Shown here one piece after another: positions 24,090-33,197 of a stretch of DNA of 64,000 nucleotides. The position numbers and the translations under genes are program-made. The notes beneath the pieces were generated by a model that saw only the letters and a program-made list of their open reading frames with translations, did no database searches and was not told where the DNA came from. The stretch lies in the NCBI RefSeq assembly GCF_003003075.1, contig NZ_PVTX01000006.1:124001-188000 (forward strand). The letters run 5' to 3'. The DNA comes from Isoptericola halotolerans (GTDB lineage Bacteria; Actinomycetota; Actinomycetes; Actinomycetales; Cellulomonadaceae). Positions within the stretch are counted from its first letter, which is position 1, and each line of letters starts with the position of its first letter.

Positions 24090-27000
24090 GTGTTCCGCCT
24101 TGCCCGCTTGTCCCTGGCCAACCGTGCCGTCGTGGCGCTCGCCACGATCGCGATCTTCGCCTTCGGTGCGCTGAGCCTGACCTCGCTGAAGCAGGAGCTC
24201 ATCCCGTCGCTCGAGTTCCCGGCCGGGGCGGTCGTCGCCGTGTACCCGGGGGCGTCGCCGGAGGTCGTGGAGCAGAACGTCACGGAGCCGCTCGAGGCCG
24301 CCGCGCAGACGGTCGAGGGCATCGAGTCGATCAGCTCCTCGGCGTCCACGGGCATGTCGATGACCACGGTCGAGTTCGCCTACGGCACGGACATGGACGC
24401 CGCCACGCAGCGCCTCACCACCGCCGTCACGCGGACCCAGTCGCAGCTCCCGGAGGACGTCGAGCCGCAGGTCATCACCGGCTCGCTCGACGACCTGCCC
24501 GTCATCCAGCTCGCCGCGGCGGGGGCCGACGACGTCGCCGCCCTCGCGGACGAGATCGACACCGTCCTGGTGCCCGAGCTGGAGCGGATCGACGACGTGC
24601 GCTCGGTGGCGGTCACCGGCGGCCAGGCCGACCAGGTGCTCATCGAGGTCGACCCCGCCGAGCTCGCGGAGGACGGGCTCGAGCTGACCCAGGTGACCGA
24701 CGTCCTCGCGGACTACGGCGTGGTGGTGCCGGCGGGCACCGTCACCGAGGACGGCGCCACCTACTCGCTGCAGGCCGGCACCCGCGTGGAGAGCGTCGAG
24801 GACCTCGAGGAGATCCCGCTGGTCCCGTCGGCCACCGGGGCCGGCGCCGGTGCCGCCGGCCCCGACGCCGCAGCAGGTGCCGGAGCAGCCGACGACGGCG
24901 CCACCGCGCCCGGCGACGCGGCGGACGTGCCGCCGTCGGGCACAGGGGGCCAGCCGGGTGCCGACGGCGGGGCGACCGTCCCCGGCCAGGACGAGCTGCT
25001 GCCGGACGCCAACGCGCCGCCCGAGGTGCCGGAGCCCGTGCTCCTCGGCGACGTCGCCGAGATCACGGTCGCCCCCACCGAGGCGACCTCCTTCTCCCGT
25101 CTGGACGGCGAGCCGTCGCTCGGCATCGCGATCACCAAGACCCCGCAGGGCAACACCGTCGACGTCTCGCACGCGGTGCAGGACGTCATCGACGACAACG
25201 CCGCCGAGCTCGAGGACGCCGGCATCAGCACCGCCGTCGTGTTCGACCAGGCGCCCTTCATCGAGGAGTCGATCGAGGGCCTGGCCACCGAGGGCGGTCT
25301 GGGCCTGATCTTCGCGATCCTCATCATCCTGGTGTTCCTGCTGTCGGTGCGCTCGACGCTGGTCTCGGCCGTCTCGATCCCGCTGTCCCTGGCCACGGCG
25401 TTCCTCGTCATGGACCTGACCGGGTACACGCTCAACATCCTCACGCTCGCCGCGCTGACCATCTCCATCGGCCGCGTGGTCGACGACGCGATCGTCGTCA
25501 TCGAGAACATCAAGCGGCACCTGTCCTACGGCGAGGACAAGAAGCAGGCGATCCTCACCGCCGTCGGAGAGGTCGCCGGGGCGATCTCCGCCTCCACGAT
25601 CTGCACCGTCGCGGTGTTCCTGCCCCTGGGGCTCGTCGCCGGCATGACGGGCGAGCTGTTCCGGCCGTTCGCGTTCACCGTCGCCATCGCGATGCTCGCC
25701 TCGCTGCTCGTGGCGCTGACCATCGTGCCGGTGCTCGCGTACTGGTTCGTCAAGGCGCCGCGGGGGACCGAGGGTGCCACGGACGGCGGGGCCTCGATCC
25801 GGGAGGCCGCCGAGGCCAAGGAGCGCCGCGGGCTCTGGCAGCGCGCGTACGTGCCGAGCCTCGCGGCGTCGCTGCGGCACCCGTGGATCTCGGTGGTGAT
25901 CGCCGTCGGCATCCTCGCCGGCACGCTCGCCCTCGTCCCGCGCCTGGAGACCAACTTCATCGGGGACTCGGGCCAGGACACCGTCTCGGTCACCCAGACG
26001 TTCACCGACACCGCGTCGCTCGAGGCGCAGGACGACGCCGCACGTGACATGGAGGAGGCGCTCGGCGAGGTCGAGGGCATCGAGACCGTCCAGACCTCGG
26101 TGGGCGCCGGCGACGCCGGCGAGGCCGCGTTCTTCGGCGGCGGCTCGACGCCGACCGCCACCTTCTCGATCACGCTCGACGAGGCGGCCGACCCCCTCGC
26201 CGTCCAGGACGACGTCCGCGAGGCGGCCGAGTCGCTGGCGGGGGAGGGCCCGACGACGGAGGTCAGCGTGGCCGGGGGTGACTCCGGCTTCGGCTCCACC
26301 ACCATCGACCTGGTGGTGCGCGCCAACGAGACCGACGACCTCGCAACGGCCGCCGAGGCGGCCCAGGAGGCGGTGTCCGGGCTCGACGGCGTCGCGGAGG
26401 TCACGAACGACCTCTCCGCCGCGCAGCCCGTCCTGCAGGTCACCGTGGACCGGGAGGCCGCCGCCGAGGCGGGCCTCACGGAGACGCAGGTGGCCGGCAT
26501 CGTCTCGGGCACGATGAACCCGGAGCAGACCGTCGGCGAGGTGGACCTCGGCGAGGGTCCCGTGGACGCCGTCGTCGTCTCCGGCGAGGCGCCGCAGTCG
26601 GTCGAGGAGGTCGAGGAGATCGAGATCCCGACCGCCACCGGCATGGTGCCGCTGACGGACGTGGCCGCGGTCGAAGAGGTGGAGACGCCGAGCTCGATCA
26701 GCCGCGTCGACGGCGAGCGCTCGGCCACCGTGTCGATCACCCCGGAGAGCCAGGACCTCGGCACGCTGAGCACCGACGTGGCCACCGCCGTCGACGGGCT
26801 CGACCTGCCGCCGGGCGCCACCGTCGAGGTCGGCGGCGTCGCGGCGGACCAGGAGGAGGCCTTCGCCGACCTCGGGCTGGCGCTGCTGGCCGCGATCGCG
26901 ATCGTCTACCTGATCATGGTCGCGACGTTCAAGTCGCTCGTGCAGCCGCTCATCCTGCTCGTCTCCGTGCCGCTGTCCGCGACCGGTGCGCTCGTCGCGC

Positions 27001-27455
27001 TGCTCGCCACCGACACCCCGCTCGGGGTGCCGGCGCTCATCGGTGTGCTGATGCTCGTGGGCATCGTGGTGTCGAACGCCATCGTGCTCATCGACCTCAT
27101 CAACCAGTACCGGCTGCGCGGCCGGTCGCTGGACGAGGCGGTGCGCGAGGGGGCACGCAAGCGACTGCGTCCGATCGTCATGACGGCGCTGGCGACCATC
27201 GGTGCGCTGACCCCGATGGCCGTCGGTCTCACCGGCGGCGGGGCCTTCATCTCCCAGCCGCTCGCTCTCGTGGTGATCGGCGGGCTCGTCTCGTCCACCC
27301 TGCTGACGCTGCTCATCGTCCCGGTGCTGTACGTGCTGGTCGAGGGGCGCAAGGACCGCAAGGAGGCCCGGCGCGAGCGGCGGGCCGCGAAGCGGGAGAC
27401 GAAGCGGGTCGAGAAGAAGGACCGGGAGGCCGCCGCGCAGGCCGCCCGGGGCTGA
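24090..27455 (+). CDS. RND family efflux transporter (AcrB/HAE-type)
   Basis: A protein of about 1121 residues. It has the 1+6 / 1+5 helix plan of RND pumps: helix 1 at LANRAVVALATIAIFAFGAL, porter domains, then the proton-relay helix GRVVDDAIVVIENIKRHL with the paired Asp, a second large periplasmic-type loop, and the C-terminal helices with SNAIVLIDLINQYR. A Gly/Ala/Pro-rich insertion (about residues 250-315, GAGAAGPDAAAGAGAADDGA onward) sits in the first porter loop. Substrate unknown. GTG 24090 follows TGGAG; GTG 24057 is the alternative. The Lys/Arg-rich tail is cytoplasmic. Confidence 0.92.
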   Translation: MFRLARLSLANRAVVALATIAIFAFGALSLTSLKQELIPSLEFPAGAVVAVYPGASPEVVEQNVTEPLEAAAQTVEGIESISSSASTGMSMTTVEFAYGTDMDAATQRLTTAVTRTQSQLPEDVEPQVITGSLDDLPVIQLAAAGADDVAALADEIDTVLVPELERIDDVRSVAVTGGQADQVLIEVDPAELAEDGLELTQVTDVLADYGVVVPAGTVTEDGATYSLQAGTRVESVEDLEEIPLVPSATGAGAGAAGPDAAAGAGAADDGATAPGDAADVPPSGTGGQPGADGGATVPGQDELLPDANAPPEVPEPVLLGDVAEITVAPTEATSFSRLDGEPSLGIAITKTPQGNTVDVSHAVQDVIDDNAAELEDAGISTAVVFDQAPFIEESIEGLATEGGLGLIFAILIILVFLLSVRSTLVSAVSIPLSLATAFLVMDLTGYTLNILTLAALTISIGRVVDDAIVVIENIKRHLSYGEDKKQAILTAVGEVAGAISASTICTVAVFLPLGLVAGMTGELFRPFAFTVAIAMLASLLVALTIVPVLAYWFVKAPRGTEGATDGGASIREAAEAKERRGLWQRAYVPSLAASLRHPWISVVIAVGILAGTLALVPRLETNFIGDSGQDTVSVTQTFTDTASLEAQDDAARDMEEALGEVEGIETVQTSVGAGDAGEAAFFGGGSTPTATFSITLDEAADPLAVQDDVREAAESLAGEGPTTEVSVAGGDSGFGSTTIDLVVRANETDDLATAAEAAQEAVSGLDGVAEVTNDLSAAQPVLQVTVDREAAAEAGLTETQVAGIVSGTMNPEQTVGEVDLGEGPVDAVVVSGEAPQSVEEVEEIEIPTATGMVPLTDVAAVEEVETPSSISRVDGERSATVSITPESQDLGTLSTDVATAVDGLDLPPGATVEVGGVAADQEEAFADLGLALLAAIAIVYLIMVATFKSLVQPLILLVSVPLSATGALVALLATDTPLGVPALIGVLMLVGIVVSNAIVLIDLINQYRLRGRSLDEAVREGARKRLRPIVMTALATIGALTPMAVGLTGGGAFISQPLALVVIGGLVSSTLLTLLIVPVLYVLVEGRKDRKEARRERRAAKRETKRVEKKDREAAAQAARG

Positions 27456-27616
27456 CCAGCCAGGACCGGAGACGGTCCCGGACACGTCACAGATCGGCCG
27501 GGAACCTGTCGGCCGGGTCGCGCGTTGCCTAGGATGATGGCCACGGCCAGCGACCCGGCCCTGTCCGCGCGACGACCCGTCGTCGGGCACCCGGCAGCCG
27601 CGACCAGGAGGAGCTC

Positions 27617-28441
27617 ATGAGCAACCCCGTCTTCTCGAACAGCGCCGTCTTCGGCGAGCCCCGCCGGGGCGCCGGAGGCACCGCGACGGCACCGGCCGGC
27701 CAGGCCGGTCGCTTCGGCGCGCAGGCCGCCGACGCCGCGTCGCTGCAGAACATGTACAACGCGCCGTCGGCCACGCCGGTCGACACGAAGCGCCTGACCT
27801 ACACCGACGTCATCATGAAGACGGCCGGGCTGCTCTCGCTGCTCGTGGTGGTCGCGGCGGTGAGCTGGTCGCTCACCGAGACCATCCCGTCGCTGTGGAT
27901 CATCGGCATGGTCGTGGGCCTGGTGCTCGGACTGGTCAACGCCTTCAAGAAGAACCCGAGCCCGCTGCTCATCACGCTGTACACGGTGGCGCAGGGCCTG
28001 TTCCTCGGCGGGATCTCGCGGTACTACGAGTCCTGGAACGACGGCGTGGTCCTGCAGGCGGTCCTCGCGACGCTGTCCGTCTTCGCCGTCGCGCTGGCGC
28101 TGTTCAGCTCCGGCAAGGTGCGGGTGACGCCCAAGTTCACGCGCTTCCTGCTGATCGGCATGATCGGCTACCTGGTCTTCTCCCTCGTCAACGTCGTCCT
28201 GGTGTGGACCGGCGTGCTCGAGGGCTGGGGCATGCGCGGTGGCACGCTGGGCATCATCGTCGGCCTCTTCGCCGTGGTGCTGGCGTCCATGTCGCTCATC
28301 GTCGACTTCGACTCCATCAAGCGCGGTGTCGAGCAGGGCGTCCCGGCCAAGTTCGCCTGGTCGGCGGCCTTCGGCCTGCTGGTCACCCTCATCTGGCTCT
28401 ACCTGGAGATCCTGCGTCTCCTCGCGATCTTCCGCGAGTGA
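27617..28441 (+). CDS. Bax inhibitor-1 / YccA family membrane protein
   Basis: A 274-residue protein with a 60-residue Gly/Ala-rich cytoplasmic N-terminus and seven membrane helices; DFDSIKRGVEQGVPAKFAWSAAFGLLVTLIWLYLEILRLL at the end is the Bax1-I/YccA signature with the conserved Asp pair region. Bacterial members are implicated in pH-sensitive ion leak or membrane-protease control; the role here is unknown. Start ATG 27617 with a perfect AGGAGG at 27606-27611. Confidence 0.9.
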   Translation: MSNPVFSNSAVFGEPRRGAGGTATAPAGQAGRFGAQAADAASLQNMYNAPSATPVDTKRLTYTDVIMKTAGLLSLLVVVAAVSWSLTETIPSLWIIGMVVGLVLGLVNAFKKNPSPLLITLYTVAQGLFLGGISRYYESWNDGVVLQAVLATLSVFAVALALFSSGKVRVTPKFTRFLLIGMIGYLVFSLVNVVLVWTGVLEGWGMRGGTLGIIVGLFAVVLASMSLIVDFDSIKRGVEQGVPAKFAWSAAFGLLVTLIWLYLEILRLLAIFRE

Positions 28442-28480
28442 CGCACCTCCCGGCGCGGTAGCACGCGCCCGCTCGACCGA

Positions 28481-28522
28481 GACGACGGCCGGCCACCCGA
28501 TCCCGGGTGGCCGGCCGTCGTC
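28481..28522 (+). terminator. Terminator hairpin after the Bax-inhibitor gene
   Basis: Perfect 19-base arms at 28481-28499 and 28504-28522 with a four-base loop (ATCC). It begins 39 bases after the stop codon and directly precedes the GAGGTAGT array. Confidence 0.75.
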
Positions 28523-28527
28523 GTCCG

Positions 28528-28629
28528 CCGAGGTAGTGCCAGCCCTGCCGAGGTAGTGCCAGGCCCGGCGAGGTAGTAGTGGAACAGCCGAGGTAGCGCC
28601 GGGCGCCGCGAGGTAGTTGCGCGCTCAGC
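28528..28629 (+). repeat. GAGGTAGT array, five direct copies at exact 20-bp spacing
   Basis: Copies start at 28530, 28550, 28570, 28590 and 28610. The first two read GAGGTAGTGCC; the others vary after GAGGTAG. The intervening 9 bases are GC-rich and unrelated. The end of the array touches the TGA stop of the convergent tetR gene (28625-28627). Confidence 0.9.
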
Positions 28630-29230
28630 CGGGCTCGCGGCGAGCGAGCGCGGCGATACCGGCGACGAGCATGTCCACCAGGGCGTCGAAGCTGCGGTCC
28701 ACGTCCTGCGGCGCGCGGAACCCTCCGCCCAGCTCGAGGGTCACGAAGCCGTGCACGGCGGACCGGACGGCCCGCACGGCGTCGACCACGCACTCCTCGG
28801 GCAGGTCGAAGCCGCGCAGCGTCGCGACCGCGACGGCGACGCTCTCGGCGGCGGCGTCGCGGTGGGCGGCGTGCGCCGGGTCGTCCGGGTCGGGCCCCGT
28901 CTGGGCGGCGGCGTACCGGCCGGGGTGGACGCGGGCGTAGCCGCGCCACGCGTGCGCCATGGCGCGCACGGCGTCGGGCCCCGACAGCCCGACCGTCGCG
29001 CGCGAGGTGGCGCCCGCGAGCTCGCCGACCGCGCGGACGGACACCTCGCGGCGCAGCTCGGCCAGCGAGCCGACGTGCTTGTAGAGGCTGGGGGTCGCGA
29101 CCCCCGCCCGGGCGGCGACCCGGGCGAGGGTGAGGTCGGCGAACCCGCCCGTACCGCCGTCGTCGACCACCCCCAGCGCGAGGCCGACGACGGCCTCGCG
29201 CGACAGCCCGGCCCTAGGCACGGGGGTCAC
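28625..29230 (-). CDS. TetR family transcriptional regulator
   Basis: A 201-residue TetR protein: HTH at FADLTLARVAARAGVATPSLYKHVGSLAELRREV and a TetR_C-type ligand domain with WRGYARVHPGRYAA. It is translated after the hydrolase in one operon (its GTG start overlaps the hydrolase stop; GTG 29230 or 29221). The palindrome before the hydrolase promoter is its probable operator, so the operon would be autoregulated. Confidence 0.9.
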   Translation of the reverse strand: MTPVPRAGLSREAVVGLALGVVDDGGTGGFADLTLARVAARAGVATPSLYKHVGSLAELRREVSVRAVGELAGATSRATVGLSGPDAVRAMAHAWRGYARVHPGRYAAAQTGPDPDDPAHAAHRDAAAESVAVAVATLRGFDLPEECVVDAVRAVRSAVHGFVTLELGGGFRAPQDVDRSFDALVDMLVAGIAALARREPG

Positions 29231-30089
29231 CGGTGGCCGTGGGGAGCTCGGCGAGGAACTCGAGCACCGCCGGGACCACGACGTCGGGAGTCTGGTGCTG
29301 CGGGTAGTGACCGGCCTCGGGGACGAGGACGGCGTGCCGTGCCGGTGTGCCGAGCGCGCCCTGCACCCAGGCGAGCTCCGCCGCCGGGTCGCTGAAGTCG
29401 GGGTCGAGGTCTCCGACGACGGCGAGCGCGGGCGCCTGGATCTCGGCCAGGCGGCGTTCGACCACGCTGTGGTCGAGCGCCAGGGCCAGGTGCCGGAACG
29501 AGCGCAGGTGGGCGCCGTCGGACATCGCGGCGCGGACCTGCGCGACGTGCTCGGCGTGCCGGGGTGACCGCCGCCCCTTGCTGATCATCGAGTAGTAGCC
29601 GGCCCAGACGGCGGCGCCCCACGGGCGGGCGAACAGCACGCGATAGGCCGCGTGCAGGAGCCGCTGCTTGCCGGGCGAGGCGGTCTCGCGCAGGAACGGG
29701 CTGAGCAGCACGAGCCCCCGGACGAGGTCGGGCCGTTCGGCGGCTGCCCAGGCCGCGGCGGACGCGCCCATCGAGTTGCCCATGAGGACGGCGGGGCCCG
29801 CGTCGAGGTGCTCGACGAGCGCCAGGAGGTCGGAGCCGGTGGCGTCGTCGCCGTGCCGGGTGAAGGTGGTGTCCGAGTCGCCGTGGCCGCGCAGGTCCGT
29901 CACGACGACCCGCCACCCGGCCTGGACCAGCGCCGGGGTGACGTCGTCGTAGGTGGATCTCAGGTCGCCCATGCCGGGGACGGCGACGAGGACCGGGCGA
30001 TCGGCGTCGTCGGGGGAGGTGTCGGTGTAGGCGAGGCGGCCCTCGGGGCGCTGGAGGGAGCGGTGCGGGACGTGCCGGCTTGTGCTCAT
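29214..30089 (-). CDS. Alpha/beta hydrolase
   Basis: A 291-residue alpha/beta hydrolase. Oxyanion segment VLVAVPGMGDLRSTYDD, DLRGHGDSD, nucleophile elbow GNSMGAS (Ser), acid in GDLDPDFSD and His in AGHYPQHQTPD form a complete catalytic set. Substrate unknown; fold branch is the epoxide hydrolase/esterase type. Start ATG 30089 is seven bases after TAGCTT, so the message is leaderless; a longer frame to 30143 would cross the promoter and is rejected. Confidence 0.88.
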   Translation of the reverse strand: MSTSRHVPHRSLQRPEGRLAYTDTSPDDADRPVLVAVPGMGDLRSTYDDVTPALVQAGWRVVVTDLRGHGDSDTTFTRHGDDATGSDLLALVEHLDAGPAVLMGNSMGASAAAWAAAERPDLVRGLVLLSPFLRETASPGKQRLLHAAYRVLFARPWGAAVWAGYYSMISKGRRSPRHAEHVAQVRAAMSDGAHLRSFRHLALALDHSVVERRLAEIQAPALAVVGDLDPDFSDPAAELAWVQGALGTPARHAVLVPEAGHYPQHQTPDVVVPAVLEFLAELPTATGDPRA

Positions 30090-30091
30090 AG

Positions 30092-30125
30092 CCAATAAGC
30101 TACGCCTATTAGCCAAAAAGTGCAA
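30092..30125 (-). promoter_or_regulatory. Leaderless promoter with TetR-type operator
   Basis: On the minus strand TTGCAC (complement of 30120-30125) and TAGCTT (complement of 30097-30102) are 17 bases apart. The imperfect palindrome CCAATAAG-ctacg-CCTATTAG (30092-30112, six of eight pairs) covers the -10 and part of the spacer. The region is strikingly AT-rich for this genome. Confidence 0.65.
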
Positions 30126-30189
30126 GAGCGCCGGCCGCACCACCCACCGACAGGTCGGGGATGCGGCCGGAGCGGTGGCCGGAGCCTGC

Positions 30190-32106
30190 TCAGGAGCCCC
30201 GCGGCGTGCGGAACGAGCGGTGGTCCGTGGGCTCCTCCTCGGCCCGGATCACGTGCATGACCGCGTTGATCAGCGCCAGGTGGGTGAACGCCTGCGGGAA
30301 GTTGCCCAGGTGCCGCCCCGTGCGCGGGTCGATCTCCTCGGCGTACAGGTTCAGCGAGGACGCGAACGACAGCAGCCGCTCGCACAGCGTCCGCGCCCGG
30401 TCGATCTCGCCGATCTCGCACAGGGCGCTGACGAGCCAGAACGAGCAGATGGTGAACGTGCCCTCCTCGCCCTGCAGGCCGTCGTCGGTCTCCTCGGTCC
30501 GGTAGCGCAGCACGAGGCCCTCCTCGGTGAGCTCGTCCGCGATGGCCAGCACCGTGGCGCGCACGCGCTCGTCGTCCGGCGGGAGGAACCGCAGCAGCGG
30601 CACCAGCAGCAGCGAGGCGTCCAGGGCGTCGTCGCCGTACCGCTGGGTGAACACCCCGCGGTCGTCGACGCCCTTCGTGCAGATGTCGGCGTGGATCTCG
30701 TCGGCCAGCTTCTGCCACTGCTCGGCGAAGTCGGGCTCGTCGTAGAGACGGGCGAGGCGCGCGCCACGGTCGAGCGCCACCCAGCACATGAGCTTGGAGG
30801 AGGTGAAGTGCTGCGGCTCGCCACGCACCTCCCAGATGCCGCGGTCCGGCAGGTGCCAGTGCTTGGCGGCCTCCTCCACCTGGCGCTTGAGCACGGGCCA
30901 CAGCGCCTCCGGCAGCTGCTCACGGTTGCGCGTGTGCAGGTACACCGAGTCGAGGACGGCGCCCCAGACGTCGTGCTGGCGCTGGTTGTAGGCCGCGTTG
31001 CCGATCCGCACCGGCCGAGCGCCCTCGTAGCCGCTGAGGTGGGTCAGCGCCTGCTCGGTGAGCCGTTCCTCCCCGCCCACGCCGTACATGATCTGCAGCT
31101 GCTTGTTGTCGTGGCAGGCGTCCTGGATGAACGCGAAGAAGTCGTTGGCCTCCCGGTCCAGACCGAGGGTGTACAGGCCCCACAGCGCGAAGGTCGAGTC
31201 CCGGATCCAGGCGTACCGGTAGTCCCAGTTGCGCTCGCCGCCGGGGGTCTCGGGCAGCGACGTGGTCGCGGCCGCCAGCAGGGCGCCCGACGGCGCATAG
31301 GTCAGTCCCTTGAGCGTCAGCGCGGAGCGCTGCAGGAAGATGCGCCACGGGTGGTCGGGGAACGAGCCCTGCGTGATCCAGTCACGCCAGAACTGCTCGG
31401 TGCGCCACATCTTGTCGATGGCCTCGTCCCAGGACGTGGGCGCCGGCAGCGGGGACCAGGCCAGGGCCACGAAGTGCGTCTCGCCCTCGCTCATCCGGGT
31501 GCGGGCCTGCGCGCGCTGGCCCTCGAGCCCGAAGCGGAGGCTGGAGCTGAGCCGCAGGTCCGGGTTCTTGCCACCCATCTGGGCGATGACCGACGAGTAG
31601 CCGTCGTCCAGGTAGTCCCAGTCCGGCTCCCCCCGGGCGTAGTCCGGCTTCGGCGAGCAGACCACCTCCAGGTCGACGGTGCCGGAGACGCACTTCACGG
31701 TGCGCAGCAGCACGTGCTCGGCGTCGTGGTCGGTCGGCGTCCGGCGGTGGGTCTGCGAGCGCTCGTCGAGGTTGTGCCACGGTCCCATCACCATCGCGTC
31801 GCGGACCACCAGCCAGCCGGTCGACGTCTGCCACGTGGTCTCGAGGATGAGGGTGCCCGGCAGGTAGCGCCGCGCCACCGGGACGCGGGCGCCGTGCGGG
31901 CCCACGCGGAACATCCCTGCTCCGCGGTCGAGGATCGCGGAGAAGACGCTGGGGGAGTCGGGGCGGGGCAGGCACAGCCACTCGATCGCGCCGCTGGGCG
32001 CGACCAGGGCGTTGGTCTCGCAGTCGGACAGGAACGCGTACTCCGCGATGGAGGGGAAGGTGCTGCGACCGTCGGTCCGCGGGGTCGGCTGGGCATCGAG
32101 CGTCAT
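30190..32106 (-). CDS. GH15 family glycoside hydrolase (trehalase/glucoamylase-like)
   Basis: A 638-residue protein of the actinobacterial GH15 branch that includes mycobacterial-type trehalase. Markers: [35 protein letters not shown] at the N-terminus, [47 protein letters not shown] (with the catalytic-acid Glu region), and LYAEEIDP near the end (catalytic base region). No signal peptide, so it is cytoplasmic. Probably hydrolyses trehalose or a related alpha-glucoside. CAGTCT lies six bases before the ATG. Confidence 0.88.
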   Translation of the reverse strand: [638 protein letters not shown]

Positions 32107-32271
32107 GGGACCAGACTGCGCTGGGTCGGGGTCCCGGCGCCAGTTCGTGCGCCGGTGGGCCCGGAAGTTTCACACACTTGTGACGTGACGTGTCGATCCT
32201 GGGGTTTCCCGTTCGACCTGGGGGTGAGAAGGTCCCAGACGGGGGCCACCGCATCACGGGAGATGAGACGA

Positions 32272-32700
32272 ATGGCCAAGTACATGCTGATCATGCGCAG
32301 CACCGACGAGTCGGCGGCGGCGTTCGCCGACTCGGGCATCGACTTCGACGAGATGCTCGCCACGATGGGGCGCTTCAACGAGGAGATGATCGAGGCCGGT
32401 GTGCTGGTCGCCGCCGAAGGGCTCGAGGAGGCCGACAAGGGCGTCGTCGTCGACTACTCCACGGAGGAGCCGACGGTCACCGACGGGCCGTACGGCGAGA
32501 CCAAGGAGCTGTTCAACGGCTACTGGATCCTCGACGTCCCCACCATCGACGACGCCGTCGGATGGGCGAAGAAGGCGCCGCTGGCCGGCCCCGGCATGAA
32601 GTCCGAGATCCGCCGCATCCCGTCCATCGACGAGTTCCCGGCGGACAACGAGTGGATCCGCCGCGAGCGCGCCTGGCGCGAGCGCACCGGGCAGCTCTGA
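32272..32700 (+). CDS. YCII-related DGPF-domain protein
   Basis: A 142-residue protein of the YCII/DGPF family: KYMLIMRSTDES at the start and the marker DGPYGETKELFNGYWILDVPTIDDAVGWAKKAP. It is a close paralogue of the next gene. DGPF proteins are the conserved partners of ECF42 sigma factors, and such a gene follows. ATG 32272 is preferred; an ATG three codons earlier (32263) is possible. Biochemical activity is unknown. Confidence 0.88.
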   Translation: MAKYMLIMRSTDESAAAFADSGIDFDEMLATMGRFNEEMIEAGVLVAAEGLEEADKGVVVDYSTEEPTVTDGPYGETKELFNGYWILDVPTIDDAVGWAKKAPLAGPGMKSEIRRIPSIDEFPADNEWIRRERAWRERTGQL

Positions 32701-32774
32701 GCGTCCGGCGCACCACGACATCACGACACACCACGACACCCCCACACACCAACCCGGACGACGAGGACGAGACC

Positions 32775-33197
32775 ATGCCGAAGTACATGCTGATCATGCG
32801 CGGGACCGACGAAGGCCAGGCCGACTACGAGGAGATGGACTTCACCGAGGTCATCGCCGCGATGGGTCGCTACAACGAGTCCCTGATGGACGCCGGGGTG
32901 CTCACCGCCGGCGAGGGGCTCTCCGACGCGTCCGAGGGCGCCGTCGTCGACTTCTCCACCGACACCCCCGTGGTGACGGACGGACCCTACGGTGAGACCA
33001 AGGAGCTGTTCAACGGGTTCTGGATCCTCGACGTCGCGTCGCGGGAGGAAGCGGTCGAGTGGGCCAAGCGCGCGCCGCTCAGCGGACCGGGCACCAAGCT
33101 CGAGGTGCGGCGCATCAACGGGGTCGAGGACTTCCCGGCCGACAACGAGTGGATCCAGAAGGAGAAGGAGTGGCGCAAGGAGCTCGGGACCGAGTGA
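32775..33197 (+). CDS. YCII-related DGPF-domain protein, second copy
   Basis: A 140-residue protein clearly paralogous to the preceding gene (KYMLIMRGTDEG; DGPYGETKELFNGFWILDVASREEAVEWAKRAP; EDFPADNEWIQKEKEWRKELG). The pair probably arose by tandem duplication. Its TGA overlaps the GTG start of the sigma factor (GTGA), which ties the two together translationally. Confidence 0.9.
   Translation: MPKYMLIMRGTDEGQADYEEMDFTEVIAAMGRYNESLMDAGVLTAGEGLSDASEGAVVDFSTDTPVVTDGPYGETKELFNGFWILDVASREEAVEWAKRAPLSGPGTKLEVRRINGVEDFPADNEWIQKEKEWRKELGTE

Noticed and set aside
30090-30143. An upstream in-frame start for the hydrolase at 30143.
   Set aside because: It would translate the promoter and operator; the extra residues have no similarity to hydrolases.
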